NCBI RefSeq assembly: GCF_936943645.1
Contig: NZ_CAKZJO010000050.1
Coordinates: 104,721-168,720 of the forward strand
DNA length: 64,000 bases
Reading direction: 5' to 3'
Source: an uncultured Bradyrhizobium sp.
Lineage (GTDB): Bacteria > Pseudomonadota > Alphaproteobacteria > Rhizobiales > Xanthobacteraceae
The position numbers were made by a program, and so were the translations under genes. A model generated the notes under the pieces. That model was given only the letters and a program-made list of their open reading frames with translations, ran no database searches and was not told the origin of the DNA. How positions within the stretch are numbered: the stretch's first letter is position 1; each line of letters opens with the position of its first letter. This document shows positions 1 through 11,538 of this stretch, piece by piece.

Positions 1-106
1 GGAAGCGGGCGACATCGGCAGAGGCGGCCGAGATACCAGTGAAGCCGAGCACGCCGGCCACGATCGAGATCAGCAGGAAAATCAGCGCCCATTTCAGGAT
101 TGTCAT
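1..106 (-). CDS. DUF1328 (UPF0391) small membrane protein, partial
   Basis: Only the first 35 codons are in the window; the gene runs off the left edge. The translation begins [20 protein letters not shown] and continues into a small-residue segment, as in the DUF1328/YtjA family of two-helix inner-membrane proteins of about 55-60 residues. The family has no defined biochemical role but is often induced by stress in alphaproteobacteria. A GGAAC-N16-AGTT element about 60 bases upstream fits a general-stress sigma (EcfG) promoter. The family call is strong; the role is unknown. Confidence 0.85.
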   Translation of the reverse strand, partial: MTILKWALIFLLISIVAGVLGFTGISAASADVARF

Positions 107-165
107 CACCAGCTCCGCAATTGGTGCCGCTTGCCCGCGGCCCTCACGCCCTTTTCGCGGACGCT

Positions 166-190
166 AACTTCGCTGCATGGAACTGGTTCC
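166..190 (-). promoter_or_regulatory. Candidate EcfG-type general stress promoter for the DUF1328 gene
   Basis: Read on the minus strand, GGAAC (190-186) is followed after 16 bases by AGTT (169-166). The alphaproteobacterial EcfG consensus is GGAAC-N16/17-CGTT, so one -10 base differs. It lies 60 bases upstream of the DUF1328 start. The -35 element is also half of an inverted repeat, GGAACTGGTTCC. Not tested. Confidence 0.4.
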
Positions 191-286
191 TAGGGGTGTC
201 AGGCTTGAAGACCTGCTCAAACGAGGCTTGCTGAATCCGGTTCCCGGCGGCACAGTCGCGCCCGGGAGCAGGAGCGCGGGGCGGCC

Positions 287-1474
287 ATGACCACGATGTC
301 ACATTCAGCGACGATCGGCGCGGAAGCGCATGCCGCGCCGAAGAGCAAATCGCGCAACCTGTCGCTCGATCGCGCCCGAACCTTCCTGACGCTCGTGGTG
401 CTGCTGCATCATGCCGTGATCCCCTACACGCATTTCGGTCACACCGATCCGGCCTCCTTCGCCGGTTTCGACATGATCGTGCTCGCCACCGACAGCTTCT
501 TCATGGCGATGTTCTTCTTCCTGTCGGGCCTGTTCACCTGGCCCGGCATCGCGCGCAAGGCCCCCTCGGTGTTCCTGCGCGACCGCCTGCTGCGGCTGGG
601 GCTGCCGTTCGCGATCGCGGCCCTCACCGTGATCCCACTCGCCTATTACGCCATCGCGCTGCGGGCCGAGCCCGAGCTGACCTTCGCTGCGTTCTGGTGG
701 AAGACGGTGACGGCGGGCCCGTGGCCGAGCGGCCCGATCTGGTTCGTATGGGTGCTGCTTGCCTTCGACCTGACGGCAAGCCTGCTCTACCGCGTCTCGG
801 CGCATCTGGTCGATCCCGGCAACCGCGTGTCGCTGCGCGGATTTCAGCAGCCCGTCTTGTTCTGGCTGATGCTCGTCGCCGTCAGCCTCATCGTCTATCC
901 GCCGGCGCTGCTCCATTTCGGGACCAACAAATGGTTCGAGTTCGGACCGTTCTCGGTGCAGGCGAGCCGCATTCTGCTCTATTTCACCTACTTCTTCATC
1001 GGTGCCAGCGTCGGTGCGGCGAATTTCGACCGCGGCATTCTCGGGGCTGACGGCCAGTTGCCGAGGAGCCGCTGGTCGTGGGTGATCATCACGCTGGTCC
1101 CGTACTGCCTGATGTGGTGCATGATCTACATCAAGCGCGAGATCCTCGGTAATCCCGATCACCTGCCATACTGGTACCATTTGTTCTACGGCACGTTCTT
1201 CGTGCTGTTCTCGGCCTCGATCCTGCTCGCGATCCTCGCCTTCTTCCTGCATTCGAGGACGCCGGGGCCGACCCTGCTCGACCGCATGCAGGCGGATGCC
1301 TACGGCATCTTCCTGGTGCACTACCCGATCGCGCTCTGGATCCAATACGTGCTGTTCGACTACAGCCTGCCGGCGATCGTGAAGGCCGCTATCGGCTTCG
1401 TGCTCACGGTGATTTTGAGCTGGGGCCTGACGGCGGCATTACGGAAGATTCCGGGCGCGTCGCACGTGTTGTGA
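287..1474 (+). CDS. Acyltransferase family 3 (OpgC-like) membrane protein
   Basis: A 395-residue polytopic inner-membrane protein. It has the acyltransferase-3 hallmarks: a double histidine at residues 41-42 at the end of the first helix, an FFLSGLF motif in the second helix, and a basic DRLLRLGLPF motif before the third. About ten hydrophobic segments follow. Members O-acylate extracellular glycans or glucans, for example succinylation of periplasmic glucans by OpgC. The substrate here cannot be read from sequence. A second in-frame ATG lies three codons downstream. The gene stands alone; a palindromic repeat follows it. Confidence 0.85.
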   Translation: MTTMSHSATIGAEAHAAPKSKSRNLSLDRARTFLTLVVLLHHAVIPYTHFGHTDPASFAGFDMIVLATDSFFMAMFFFLSGLFTWPGIARKAPSVFLRDRLLRLGLPFAIAALTVIPLAYYAIALRAEPELTFAAFWWKTVTAGPWPSGPIWFVWVLLAFDLTASLLYRVSAHLVDPGNRVSLRGFQQPVLFWLMLVAVSLIVYPPALLHFGTNKWFEFGPFSVQASRILLYFTYFFIGASVGAANFDRGILGADGQLPRSRWSWVIITLVPYCLMWCMIYIKREILGNPDHLPYWYHLFYGTFFVLFSASILLAILAFFLHSRTPGPTLLDRMQADAYGIFLVHYPIALWIQYVLFDYSLPAIVKAAIGFVLTVILSWGLTAALRKIPGASHVL

Positions 1475-1506
1475 GGCTCCAGCTACGGCACCTGCCACAC
1501 TCTCCG

Positions 1507-1630
1507 CCGTCATCCTGAGGTGCGAACCTTGCGATGCATTTGCATCGCGAGGTGAGGCCTCGAAGGATGGACCACGGGCGCTTGCAGCCGTCCTTCGAGG
1601 CGCGCAAGAGCGCGCACCTCAGGATGACGG
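1507..1630. repeat. Palindromic intergenic repeat, family A (CCGTCATCCTGAGGTGCG)
   Basis: Perfect 18-base inverted arms (1507-1524 and 1613-1630) enclose a second, inner inverted repeat (CCTCGAAGGA at 1558-1567, TCCTTCGAGG at 1591-1600) and a short palindrome around GATGCATTTGCATC. This long-hairpin structure is typical of interspersed Bradyrhizobium repeats. It sits between two convergent genes and could act as a transcription barrier or RNA-stability element; that role is inferred. Confidence 0.85.
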
Positions 1631-1687
1631 TTGAGCTTGTCGCAACGAAGAAATCGCAGGGAGCCAACGAGCCTAGGAAAGTAACGC

Positions 1688-3898
<2,211 letters not shown>

Positions 3899-4083
3899 GG
3901 CTTCAGGGGCTTTCGGCGGCGGTTTGGCCGTTCTTAGGAACATCCGGGGCTCGCGAAAAGCCCTTTATGGCCCATTTTCCCGCTGTCCCACGTTTTGCAG
4001 ACGGGGGCGGCGGGAACAGGAATTGCACGGCGCGGACGGATCGGATTTAAGGGCTAAAGACCCGCAATTGAAGGCCCATTTCC

Positions 4084-4563
4084 TTGCACGAATTGACCAA
4101 AGCGCCCCCGCCCCGCCGGCCCGACCTCCACATCGCCACCGAGGGCGAATTTGTGGGCTGGCGGACCTGGATTCGCGACAGTTTTGAAGCCCATGTCGGC
4201 CCCTTCTGGCACCGGATCGAGGCCGACGGCAACGTCCGCAGCGCCTTCCGGGTCGAGAAGAAGCACCTCAACGGCTCCGGCAACGTCCACGGCGGCTGCT
4301 ACATGGCCTTTGCCGACTACTCCCTGTTCGCGATCGCCACCCATGTCCTGGACAGCCGGGCGGTGACGACCAATTTTGCCTGCGAATTCCTCGATGCGGC
4401 ACGCGAGGGCGAACTGATCGAGTGCGCCGGCGAGGTCACCCGCGCCGGCGGCTCGCTGATCTTCCTGCGCGGCAAGATGACGTCCGGCGACCGGGTGCTG
4501 CTGACCTTTTCCGGCACGATCAAGCGGATGAAGCGGAAGGCGCTCCCTCAGCCAAACGCATAG
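4084..4563 (+). CDS. PaaI/hotdog-fold thioesterase family protein
   Basis: A 159-residue single-domain hotdog protein. The segment GNVHGGCYMAFADYSLF is the usual HGG(x)3-4AD active-site helix of PaaI-type acyl-CoA thioesterases (family 4HBT). A TTG start is assumed because no ATG precedes the conserved region in frame; the N-terminus is therefore uncertain. It reads away from purL, and the DMT transporter gene begins 77 bases downstream on the same strand. The acyl substrate is unknown. Confidence 0.8.
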   Translation: MHELTKAPPPRRPDLHIATEGEFVGWRTWIRDSFEAHVGPFWHRIEADGNVRSAFRVEKKHLNGSGNVHGGCYMAFADYSLFAIATHVLDSRAVTTNFACEFLDAAREGELIECAGEVTRAGGSLIFLRGKMTSGDRVLLTFSGTIKRMKRKALPQPNA

Positions 4564-4640
4564 CTCGGCGCCTTCCCTTTTCGCGCGCCCTCGCCCAGAC
4601 TTCCCGGCAAGCGCTTATCGCGCCGGGGAGCAGAATCAAG

Positions 4641-5606
4641 GTGCCGCAGAGCACATCGGAGGCGGGTCGCGCGACGGCGGCCGCATCGAAGCCGTTGCCG
4701 TCCATGGCCGCCACCGGTGCGCGCAGCTGGCGCGATTATGCGCTGCTGCTCGCGCTCGCCTGCTGCTGGAGCTCGACTTATCCGCTGGCCAAGCTCGCGC
4801 TCCCCACCATCCCGCCCATCACCTTCATCTCGGCCCGCTCCCTGATCGCGGCCGCCTTCCTGTTCGCGATCCTGTGGATGCGCGGCATCAGGATCCCGAC
4901 CGACCCAAAGGCCTGGAAGCTGTTCGCGACCCAGCAGCTGATCAACTCGACCTTCCCGTTCCTGATCATCACCTGGTCGCAGCTCTACGTGCCGGCTTCG
5001 AACACCGTGGTGCTGGCCTCGACCACGCCGATCTTTGCCTTCCTGATCACCTCGCTGATCACCCGGCACGAGCCGGCCACGCTGCTGAAGCTCGCCGGTG
5101 CGATTCTGGGCCTTGCCGGCACCGTCGCCATTGTCGGCCTCGATGCGCTGCGCGGCTTCGGCAGCGAGATCGTGGCGGAGATCGCGATCCTGCTCGCCAC
5201 CATCTCGTTTGCCTGTGCCACGATCTTCGGCCTGCGCCTGTCCGAATACGATCCGATGATGGTGGCGGCCGGCTCGCTGCTGTTCGGCGGCTTCATCCTG
5301 CTGCCGCCCTCGCTGATCATCGACCAGCCCTGGACGCTGCACCCGACGCCGACGGCCATCGTCGCCACCATCGTCATGGGCATCGTCTCGAGTGCACTCG
5401 GCCTGATGCTGTTCTATGTCTGCCTTGGCCGGCTCGGCACGCTGACCACCAACGCCCAAGGCTATCTGCGCATCCCGATCGGCGTCGGCCTCTCCGTGCT
5501 GCTGCTCGGCGAGAGCGTGCCGTCGAATCTCGCGCTCGGGCTATTGCTGGTGATGGCCGGGGTTGCGGCCATGACGGTGCCGGCGGAGAAGTTGAAGTTG
5601 CGATAG
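4641..5606 (+). CDS. EamA-family DMT-superfamily transporter
   Basis: A 321-residue inner-membrane protein with about ten hydrophobic helices arranged as two EamA repeats, the layout of drug/metabolite exporters such as RhaT and YdcZ relatives. Reading is open far upstream, but a GTG at 4641 preceded by GGGGAG at ten bases gives the usual length, so that start was chosen. The gene ends immediately against the convergent TctC gene with no intergenic base. Substrate unknown. Confidence 0.85.
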   Translation: MPQSTSEAGRATAAASKPLPSMAATGARSWRDYALLLALACCWSSTYPLAKLALPTIPPITFISARSLIAAAFLFAILWMRGIRIPTDPKAWKLFATQQLINSTFPFLIITWSQLYVPASNTVVLASTTPIFAFLITSLITRHEPATLLKLAGAILGLAGTVAIVGLDALRGFGSEIVAEIAILLATISFACATIFGLRLSEYDPMMVAAGSLLFGGFILLPPSLIIDQPWTLHPTPTAIVATIVMGIVSSALGLMLFYVCLGRLGTLTTNAQGYLRIPIGVGLSVLLLGESVPSNLALGLLLVMAGVAAMTVPAEKLKLR

Positions 5607-6596
5607 CTACTGCTTGGCGTCGTCCGCCAGCATCTTCCGGTATTTCTCGACGTCGCGGGTCACCAGCTTTTGCAGCACTTCGGGCGCATGCTCGTCGGCA
5701 TCGGGGGCGACGGTCGAAAGGTCGGCAAAGCGCTTCTTGACCGCGCCGGTTTCCACGGCGGTGCGCGCGGCGGCGTTCAGCTTGGCAATCACGGCCGGCG
5801 GCGTCCCCTTCGGCGCGAACAGGCCGTTCCAGCCCTGCGCCTCGAATTCGGGCAGGCCGGCCTCCGCGGAGGTCGGCAGGTCCGGCAGCGTGGCGAGCCG
5901 CACGGTGGAGCCGACCACGAGACCCTTCACCAATTTCTCGTTGATCGACTGCGAGACCGAAGCCGCCGCATCGCAGACGCCGTCGATCTGGCTGCCGACC
6001 GCGTCGGTGAGCGCGGGCGCGGCGCCGCGATAGCCGACCAGCGTCGCGTCGATCCCCGCTGACGTGACGAAGCTCTTGCAGATCAGATAGTTCGAGGAGC
6101 CGACGCCGGCATGGCCGAGATTGATCTTGCCCGGATTGGCCTTGGCGTAGGCGACGAACTCTTTCAGGTCCTTGGCCGGAAAATCCTTGCGCAGCGCGAT
6201 GATGCCGAACGTCTTCGCCACCATGGCGATCGGCACGAAGGACTCCGGCGTGAACGGCAGCTTCGGATAGATCGTGTAGGTCGCGGCATTGGTGCCGGCA
6301 TTGCCGATCGCGATGGTGTAGCCGTCGGGCTCCGCACGCGAGGCGCGCGCCAGCGCGGTCGAGCCGCCGGCGCCGGCGACGTTCTCGATCACGATGGTCT
6401 GGCCGAGCGCGATGCCCATCTGCTCGGCCACCGCGCGCGCGATCACATCCGAGGTGCCGCCGGCCGCGAACGGCACGATCATGGTGATCGGACGCTTGGG
6501 GAAATCCTGCGCGAAGGCGCCGGTCGCGAGCGAAAATGACGCCAGCGACAGCGCCGCGATCGCAGCGAGCGACCGCTTCAGCACGAAGGAAATCAC
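5607..6596 (-). CDS. Tripartite tricarboxylate transporter (Bug/TctC) substrate-binding protein
   Basis: A 329-residue periplasmic binding protein. An N-terminal signal peptide ends near [15 protein letters not shown], followed by the Bug-family opening [19 protein letters not shown] and the central [22 protein letters not shown] region. Such proteins capture carboxylates for TctAB membrane partners, but no TctA or TctB gene is nearby, so this is an orphan receptor. The chosen GTG overlaps the purQ stop codon in the form GTGA, implying translational coupling to purQ. Ligand unknown. Confidence 0.85.
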   Translation of the reverse strand: MISFVLKRSLAAIAALSLASFSLATGAFAQDFPKRPITMIVPFAAGGTSDVIARAVAEQMGIALGQTIVIENVAGAGGSTALARASRAEPDGYTIAIGNAGTNAATYTIYPKLPFTPESFVPIAMVAKTFGIIALRKDFPAKDLKEFVAYAKANPGKINLGHAGVGSSNYLICKSFVTSAGIDATLVGYRGAAPALTDAVGSQIDGVCDAAASVSQSINEKLVKGLVVGSTVRLATLPDLPTSAEAGLPEFEAQGWNGLFAPKGTPPAVIAKLNAAARTAVETGAVKKRFADLSTVAPDADEHAPEVLQKLVTRDVEKYRKMLADDAKQ

Positions 6597-7294
6597 GCGG
6601 CCTTTTCCAGATGCGCGGTGAGGCCGGCGAACAGGCCACGACCGTCGGTGCAGCCCATGATGTCTTCGACGTGGTTTTCCGGATGCGGCATCATCCCGAG
6701 CACGTTGCCCTTGTCGTTGACGATGCCGGCGATCGAATGCGCCGCGCCGTTGATGTTGGATTGATCGTCGACGGCGCCATCCGGAGAACAATAGCGATAG
6801 AGCACGCGCCCCTCACCCAGCAACCGCTTCACCGTCTCTTCGTCGGCTGCATAATTGCCCTCGCCATGCGCGACCGGCACGCGGATGACCTGGCCGGCAT
6901 TGTAGCCGCGCGTGAACGGCGTATCCGAACGCTCGACCCGCAGGTGAACATCCTTGCAGATGAATTTCAGCCGCGAATTGCGCATCAGGATGCCCGGCAG
7001 GAGGCCGGACTCGCAGAGGATCTGAAAGCCGTTGCAGACGCCGAGCACGAGGCCGCCCTTGGCCGCATAGTCGCGCACCGCATCCATCACCGGCGCGCGG
7101 GCCGCGATGGCGCCGCAGCGCAGATAATCGCCATAGGAGAAGCCGCCGGGCACCACCACGAGATCGGTGCCTGATGGCAGCGACGTCTCGGCGTGCCAGA
7201 CCATTGCCGGCTCGTGGCCCGAGATCAGCCTCAACGCACGCGCCATGTCGCGCTCGCGGTTGATTCCGGGAAAGACGAGGATGGCGGCTTTCAT
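6593..7294 (-). CDS. purQ: Phosphoribosylformylglycinamidine synthase subunit I (PurQ)
   Basis: The 233-residue class-I glutamine amidotransferase subunit that supplies ammonia to PurL in FGAM synthesis. The nucleophilic cysteine is Cys87 in [11 protein letters not shown], and the His-Glu pair lies in [10 protein letters not shown] near the C-terminus. Translation from [10 protein letters not shown] gives the family length; upstream in-frame sequence is not conserved-looking. The downstream TctC-type gene overlaps its stop. purS lies 1.5 kb upstream on the same strand, separated by a minus-strand small gene and by corA on the opposite strand. Confidence 0.97.
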   Translation of the reverse strand: MKAAILVFPGINRERDMARALRLISGHEPAMVWHAETSLPSGTDLVVVPGGFSYGDYLRCGAIAARAPVMDAVRDYAAKGGLVLGVCNGFQILCESGLLPGILMRNSRLKFICKDVHLRVERSDTPFTRGYNAGQVIRVPVAHGEGNYAADEETVKRLLGEGRVLYRYCSPDGAVDDQSNINGAAHSIAGIVNDKGNVLGMMPHPENHVEDIMGCTDGRGLFAGLTAHLEKAA

Positions 7295-7460
7295 GTTCGG
7301 GTTCCGGCGGTGACGGGAATCGGGCTGGCCAAGGGGCCATTTCGTGAAGAGACATAGCCATTTGACGGGGATTTTACCAGTGCTAGCCTTGCCGGATGGC
7401 CTTGTACACAGGCCATAGCCACGGCACTTCTGCCTGACGATTTTGCCCGGGATTGAAGCC

Positions 7461-8477
7461 ATGAACGTCCCGTCGCTCCCCGCATCTCCCTCCGAGCCGG
7501 TATCCACCGAGGGCGTCGTCGCGGCCGGCGCCTATGTCGACGGCCGACGCGTCGCCAATATCGCCATCAGCGAAGCCTCGAGCTGGCGGGCCAAGCCCGG
7601 CCATGTGGTCTGGATCGGCCTGCATGAGCCCGACATGGCGCTGCTCGAAGCGGTGCAGAAGCAGTTCGATCTGCACGAGCTCGCCATCGAGGACGCCAAT
7701 CACGCCCATCAGCGGCCCAAGATCGAGCAATATGGCGAGGCCCTCTTCATCGTGGCGCGCACCGCGCAATTGATCGAGGGCCGCATCGCCTTCGGCGAGA
7801 CGCACATCTTCGTCGGCGAAGGTTATCTCGTCTCCGTGCGCCACGGCGCTTCGACGTCCTACAAGCCGGTCCGCGAGCGTTGCGAGAGCTGCCCGCGGGC
7901 GCTCGCCCGCGGCGAGGACTACATCCTCTACGCCATCCTCGATTTCATCGTCGACAATTACTCGCCAGTGCTGGAAAGCATCCACGACGAGGTCGAGGGC
8001 ATCGAGGACGACGTGCTCTCCAAGCCGATCAGCAAGGCGCAGATCGAGCGGCTCTACATGCTGCGCCGCGACCTCTTGCGGCTGCGCAACGCGATCGGAC
8101 CGCTGGTGGAAGTGTGCCGCCGGCTGGAGCATGACGAGCTGGCGATGGTGCGGCAGGCCATGCAGCCGCTGTTCCGCGACGTCACCGATCACGTCCGCAA
8201 CATTCAGGAGCGCATCGATTCCATGCGCGAGGTGCTGGCCTTCGCCTTCGAGGCGAGCCTTCTGGTCGGCCAGGCCCAGGAGACGGCGGTGTCGAAGAAG
8301 CTGGCCTCGTGGCTCGCGATCATCGCCATCCCGACCGCCCTCGCCGGCATCTACGGCATGAACTTCAAGCACATGCCGGAGCTGGAATGGGAGTACGGCT
8401 ACTTCATGCTGCTCGGCGTGATGCTGACGGCGTGCACCGCGCTGTACTGGCGGTTTCGCCGGGCGGGGTGGCTGTGA
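7461..8477 (+). CDS. CorA/ZntB-family divalent cation transporter
   Basis: A 338-residue protein with a long soluble cytoplasmic N-terminal domain and two C-terminal membrane helices. The pore signature GMN sits in the sequence [15 protein letters not shown] after the first helix. This is the CorA/ZntB architecture of pentameric channels for Mg2+, Zn2+ or other divalent ions; the ion cannot be decided here. It lies on the plus strand inside a minus-strand purine cluster, separating purS from purQ. A TTG six codons upstream is possible but unlikely. Confidence 0.88.
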   Translation: MNVPSLPASPSEPVSTEGVVAAGAYVDGRRVANIAISEASSWRAKPGHVVWIGLHEPDMALLEAVQKQFDLHELAIEDANHAHQRPKIEQYGEALFIVARTAQLIEGRIAFGETHIFVGEGYLVSVRHGASTSYKPVRERCESCPRALARGEDYILYAILDFIVDNYSPVLESIHDEVEGIEDDVLSKPISKAQIERLYMLRRDLLRLRNAIGPLVEVCRRLEHDELAMVRQAMQPLFRDVTDHVRNIQERIDSMREVLAFAFEASLLVGQAQETAVSKKLASWLAIIAIPTALAGIYGMNFKHMPELEWEYGYFMLLGVMLTACTALYWRFRRAGWL

Positions 8478-8492
8478 CGCACTCGACCAACG

Positions 8493-8747
8493 CTATCGAA
8501 CAGGCCCCTCGTTCAATTCAAGCCTGCGCTCGATCCGGTCAAGCCGCCCTTCATGCCTCACCAGCGTGGCATGAACCCCCGCAATCTCCTGAAAGACACT
8601 CGTGACATCCTGGCGAGCGGCATTTTGAGACGTCCGCAACGCCAGAATTTCCTGCTTCATTTCATCGATCTTGCCATCGACCTGCGCCAACCGCGCCTGG
8701 ATCGATTTCAACACCTCGAACATGAGCTCGGCCGTCACGTCGGGCAT
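8493..8747 (-). CDS. Small coiled-coil hypothetical protein
   Basis: An 84-residue, charged, helix-rich protein. Heptad-like spacing of hydrophobics (LKSIQARLAQVDGKIDEMKQ and similar) predicts a coiled coil over most of its length. No catalytic motif, signal peptide or membrane segment is visible. It starts 13 bases after purS ends on the same strand, so it may be cotranscribed with purC-purS. Function unknown. Confidence 0.65.
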   Translation of the reverse strand: MPDVTAELMFEVLKSIQARLAQVDGKIDEMKQEILALRTSQNAARQDVTSVFQEIAGVHATLVRHEGRLDRIERRLELNEGPVR

Positions 8748-8760
8748 TTTGGCTTAATCC

Positions 8761-9003
8761 CTATGCTTTCATCTCGATAGCATAATTCTCGATCACGGTG
8801 TTCGCCAGCAGCTTGTCCGCAGCGTCCTTCAGCGCAGCCTCCGCCTTGGCCTTGTCGGCGCCGGCGAGCTCGATGTCGAACACCTTGCCCTGGCGGACGC
8901 TGGCAACGCCGTCGACGCCGAGCGATTTCAGCGCGCCTTCGATGGCCTTGCCTTGCGGATCGAGAATACCCGTTTTCAAGGTAACGGTGACACGTGCCTT
9001 CAC
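8761..9003 (-). CDS. purS: Phosphoribosylformylglycinamidine synthase subunit PurS
   Basis: The 80-residue third subunit of the small-type FGAM synthase, which bridges PurL and PurQ for ammonia channelling. It has the ferredoxin-like PurS pattern: TLKTGILDPQGKAIEGALKSLG, then VASVRQGKVFDIEL. It follows purC by 13 bases and is probably cotranscribed with it. Confidence 0.95.
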   Translation of the reverse strand: MKARVTVTLKTGILDPQGKAIEGALKSLGVDGVASVRQGKVFDIELAGADKAKAEAALKDAADKLLANTVIENYAIEMKA

Positions 9004-9016
9004 GTCAAAATCCTCT

Positions 9017-9784
9017 TCAGCTCTTCACCAGCACCGGGCCGGAGCCCTGCGGACGCTCGTTCTCCATGAGGATGCCGAGGCGCTTTGCAACTTCCGTATA
9101 GGCTTCGAGCAGCCCGCCGAGGTCCCTCCGGAAGCGGTCCTTGTCGAGCTTCTCGTTCGACTTGATGTCCCACAGACGGCAGCTATCCGGCGAGATCTCG
9201 TCGGCGACGATGATGCGCATCATCTCGTTCTCGAACAGGCGCCCGCACTCCATCTTGAAGTCGACGAGGCGGATGCCGATGCCGAGGAAGAGGCCGGTGA
9301 GGAAGTCGTTGACACGGATGGCAAGCGCCATGATGTCGTCGATCTCCTGCGGCGTCGCCCAGCCGAAGGCCGTGATGTGCTCTTCCGACACCATGGGGTC
9401 GTTGAGCTGGTCGTTCTTGTAATAGAATTCGATGATCGAACGGGGCAGCTGCGTGCCTTCCTCGATGCCGAGGCGCTGCGACAGCGAGCCGGCGGCAACG
9501 TTCCGCACCACCACCTCGAGCGGCACGATCTCGACCTCACGAATCAACTGCTCGCGCATGTTGAGGCGGCGGATGAAATGGGTCGGCACCCCGATGTCGT
9601 TGAGGTGCTGAAACAGGTACTCCGAGATCCGGTTGTTGAGGACGCCCTTGCCCTCGATCACCTGATGCTTTTTCGCATTGAACGCGGTGGCGTCGTCCTT
9701 GAAGTGCTGGATCAGGGTGCCGGGCTCCGGGCCTTCATACAGAACCTTTGCCTTGCCTTCATAAATGCGACGCCGACGGCTCAT
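9017..9784 (-). CDS. purC: SAICAR synthetase (PurC)
   Basis: Phosphoribosylaminoimidazole-succinocarboxamide synthase, 255 residues from [13 protein letters not shown]. It joins CAIR and aspartate using ATP. Family features are the [11 protein letters not shown] opening, the VVRNVAAGS stretch and [10 protein letters not shown] near the middle. An alternative in-frame ATG ten codons upstream ([10 protein letters not shown], 9814) has a GGAG about eleven bases before it and could be the true start. First gene of the purC-purS pair. Confidence 0.96.
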   Translation of the reverse strand: MSRRRRIYEGKAKVLYEGPEPGTLIQHFKDDATAFNAKKHQVIEGKGVLNNRISEYLFQHLNDIGVPTHFIRRLNMREQLIREVEIVPLEVVVRNVAAGSLSQRLGIEEGTQLPRSIIEFYYKNDQLNDPMVSEEHITAFGWATPQEIDDIMALAIRVNDFLTGLFLGIGIRLVDFKMECGRLFENEMMRIIVADEISPDSCRLWDIKSNEKLDKDRFRRDLGGLLEAYTEVAKRLGILMENERPQGSGPVLVKS

Positions 9785-10115
9785 GGGGATGTACCGTGTT
9801 TTGTTGAAATCCATGAATTTGGTGTGCTCCGGTTGACTAGGATTACGACCCACAGCGGAGCTGCCGTGAACGACTGGGAACCGATCCATGCCCTCAGGAA
9901 ACCTGAGGAAACAGAACGGGAACCAAGCCTTTAGGCAACCTATCCGATTGGCTGTCCCAGCACAATCGATCCGGCCGTCCGGCGCCAACTTATACCGTCT
10001 TGCCTGCGGCTTAACGGCCCGTTGTTTTGCCGATTCGTGCCCCTTATGTAGGCATGCACCGGGGCCCTCGCAACGAGGGCCTGCCGGCTCCAGTCAGCAG
10101 GGATTTGCAATAGGC

Positions 10116-10439
10116 ATGAGCGAGATCAACAAGCGCGAGGAAGGCTTTGAGAAGAAGTTTGCCCTCGACGAGGAGCAGAAATTCAAGGCGGAGGCCCGCC
10201 GCAACCGGCTGCTCGGGCTGTGGGCCGCCGAGAAGCTCGGCATGTCAGGCGACGCCGCCACGGCCTATGCCAAGGAGGTTGTCGCGGCCGATTTCGAGGA
10301 AGCGGGCGATGCCGACGTCCTGCACAAGATCACGACCGATTTCGCCGCCAAGAACATCGCCGTCACCGAACAGGCGATTCGCGCCAAGATGAGCGAGCTG
10401 CTCGCGGTCGCGGCCGCCGAGGTGAAGGCGGGGAAATAA
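10116..10439 (+). CDS. DUF1476 protein, F1-ATPase zeta-subunit-type inhibitor
   Basis: A 107-residue, acidic, four-helix-type protein beginning MSEINKREEGFEKKFALDEE. DUF1476 proteins of alphaproteobacteria are homologues of the zeta subunit shown in Paracoccus to inhibit F1FO-ATPase through an N-terminal inhibitory helix; assignment here rests on family resemblance. The N-terminal helix (REEGFEKKFALDEEQKFK) resembles that segment. In Rhizobiales the inhibitory role may be weak, so physiological function is uncertain. A strong terminator follows the stop. Confidence 0.85.
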   Translation: MSEINKREEGFEKKFALDEEQKFKAEARRNRLLGLWAAEKLGMSGDAATAYAKEVVAADFEEAGDADVLHKITTDFAAKNIAVTEQAIRAKMSELLAVAAAEVKAGK

Positions 10440-10444
10440 TCCAT

Positions 10445-11434
10445 TCAGGCAAGACGCCGGCGCGCAACAACCTTGCGCGCCGGCGTCTTTCTTCTGACGT
10501 TTTGCTTTTTGACCGTCTGCGTGGCCGAGACGTCCTGCCCGGCGTAGTTGCGGCGGATGGTGTCGAGCAGGCGCCCTGCGGCAGCGCTCAGAAAGCCATC
10601 GCGACGCGTCACGAGGACAGTGTCCTGGTCCGCGGCAAGATCGCCGACGGCGATCGTCGCGATCGAGGCGGCGCGCAGCTCCTCATCCACATGGCTTCGT
10701 GCCAGCAGCGCAAGACCGAAGCCGGCCTCCACGAGGCGCTTCTGCGCGGTGAGGCTGTCGACGGCGGTCCATTCGACTTCGCCGAACCCTTTCGTGAGAA
10801 ACAGCGCGAACACATGGGCCGCGGCGATCTCGCGGCGTCCGCGCGTTTCCGGAAATGCGATCCAGCGTTCACCGCGAAGCTCGGCAAGCCGCTTCACGCG
10901 CTTGCCGGCCAGCGGATGATCGGGCGCACAAACGACCTGCAACGCCTCGGTGAGCACCAGCTCGCAGGCGAGATCGCCGGCGCGGTCGACGTTGTAGCGC
11001 AGGCCGATCGTGGCCTCGCCGCGCCGGATGAGATCGCTGACCTCCGCGCTGGTCGCCGTCCGCAACGTCAGCGTGACCGCCGGATTTTCCCGGGCGAACC
11101 GCTTCATGATGGTCGAGAGGCGGCCATCGGCGAGCGTGCCGGTCACGGCCAGCGAAACCGGCCCCGCATTCTCTTTGGTCAATGCACGTATCGCCTGTTC
11201 GGCATCCTGCGCCGCAGCGACCGCGCGTTCGGCATAGGGGATCAGCACGCGCCCGGCATCGCTCAGCCGGGTGCGGCCTGCCTCCCGTTCGAACAAGGGC
11301 ACGCCGAGCTCCTGCTCCAGCAACGCGATTCGGCGCGAAATCGCCGGCTGTGAACGGTGCAGGAACTTCGCGGCATTCGAGATCCCGCCCCTGCGATGCA
11401 CCGTCAGAAAGGTGTTGAGGGCGTCGCTGTCCAT
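10445..11434 (-). CDS. LysR-family transcriptional regulator
   Basis: A 329-residue regulator with an N-terminal winged HTH (NTFLTVHRRGGISNAAKFLH, then SQPAISRRIALLEQELG) and a LysR substrate-binding domain. It diverges from the PEP-mutase/isocitrate-lyase-type gene 104 bases away, the usual arrangement for a LysR regulator and its target. Start chosen at MDSDALNTFL; longer in-frame reading lacks family character. Its basic tail (RRKTPARKVVARRRLA) is encoded by the terminator hairpin of the opposing gene. Confidence 0.9.
   Translation of the reverse strand: MDSDALNTFLTVHRRGGISNAAKFLHRSQPAISRRIALLEQELGVPLFEREAGRTRLSDAGRVLIPYAERAVAAAQDAEQAIRALTKENAGPVSLAVTGTLADGRLSTIMKRFARENPAVTLTLRTATSAEVSDLIRRGEATIGLRYNVDRAGDLACELVLTEALQVVCAPDHPLAGKRVKRLAELRGERWIAFPETRGRREIAAAHVFALFLTKGFGEVEWTAVDSLTAQKRLVEAGFGLALLARSHVDEELRAASIATIAVGDLAADQDTVLVTRRDGFLSAAAGRLLDTIRRNYAGQDVSATQTVKKQNVRRKTPARKVVARRRLA
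10451..10492 (+). terminator. Intrinsic terminator after the DUF1476 gene
   Basis: A perfect 17-base-pair stem (10451-10467 with 10473-10489) with a five-base loop CAACC, ending in TCTTTCTTCT. It begins 12 bases after the stop codon. The whole hairpin lies inside the last codons of the convergent LysR gene. Confidence 0.85.
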
Positions 11435-11538
11435 GCCAACCTCATGCAAAAAGCTGATGATATCTGCAAGAATAACAAATTTGGCGGATGGCGAAAACGC
11501 GCCTAAGTCTCCCTCGACCGACAACACGGAGACGAGCC

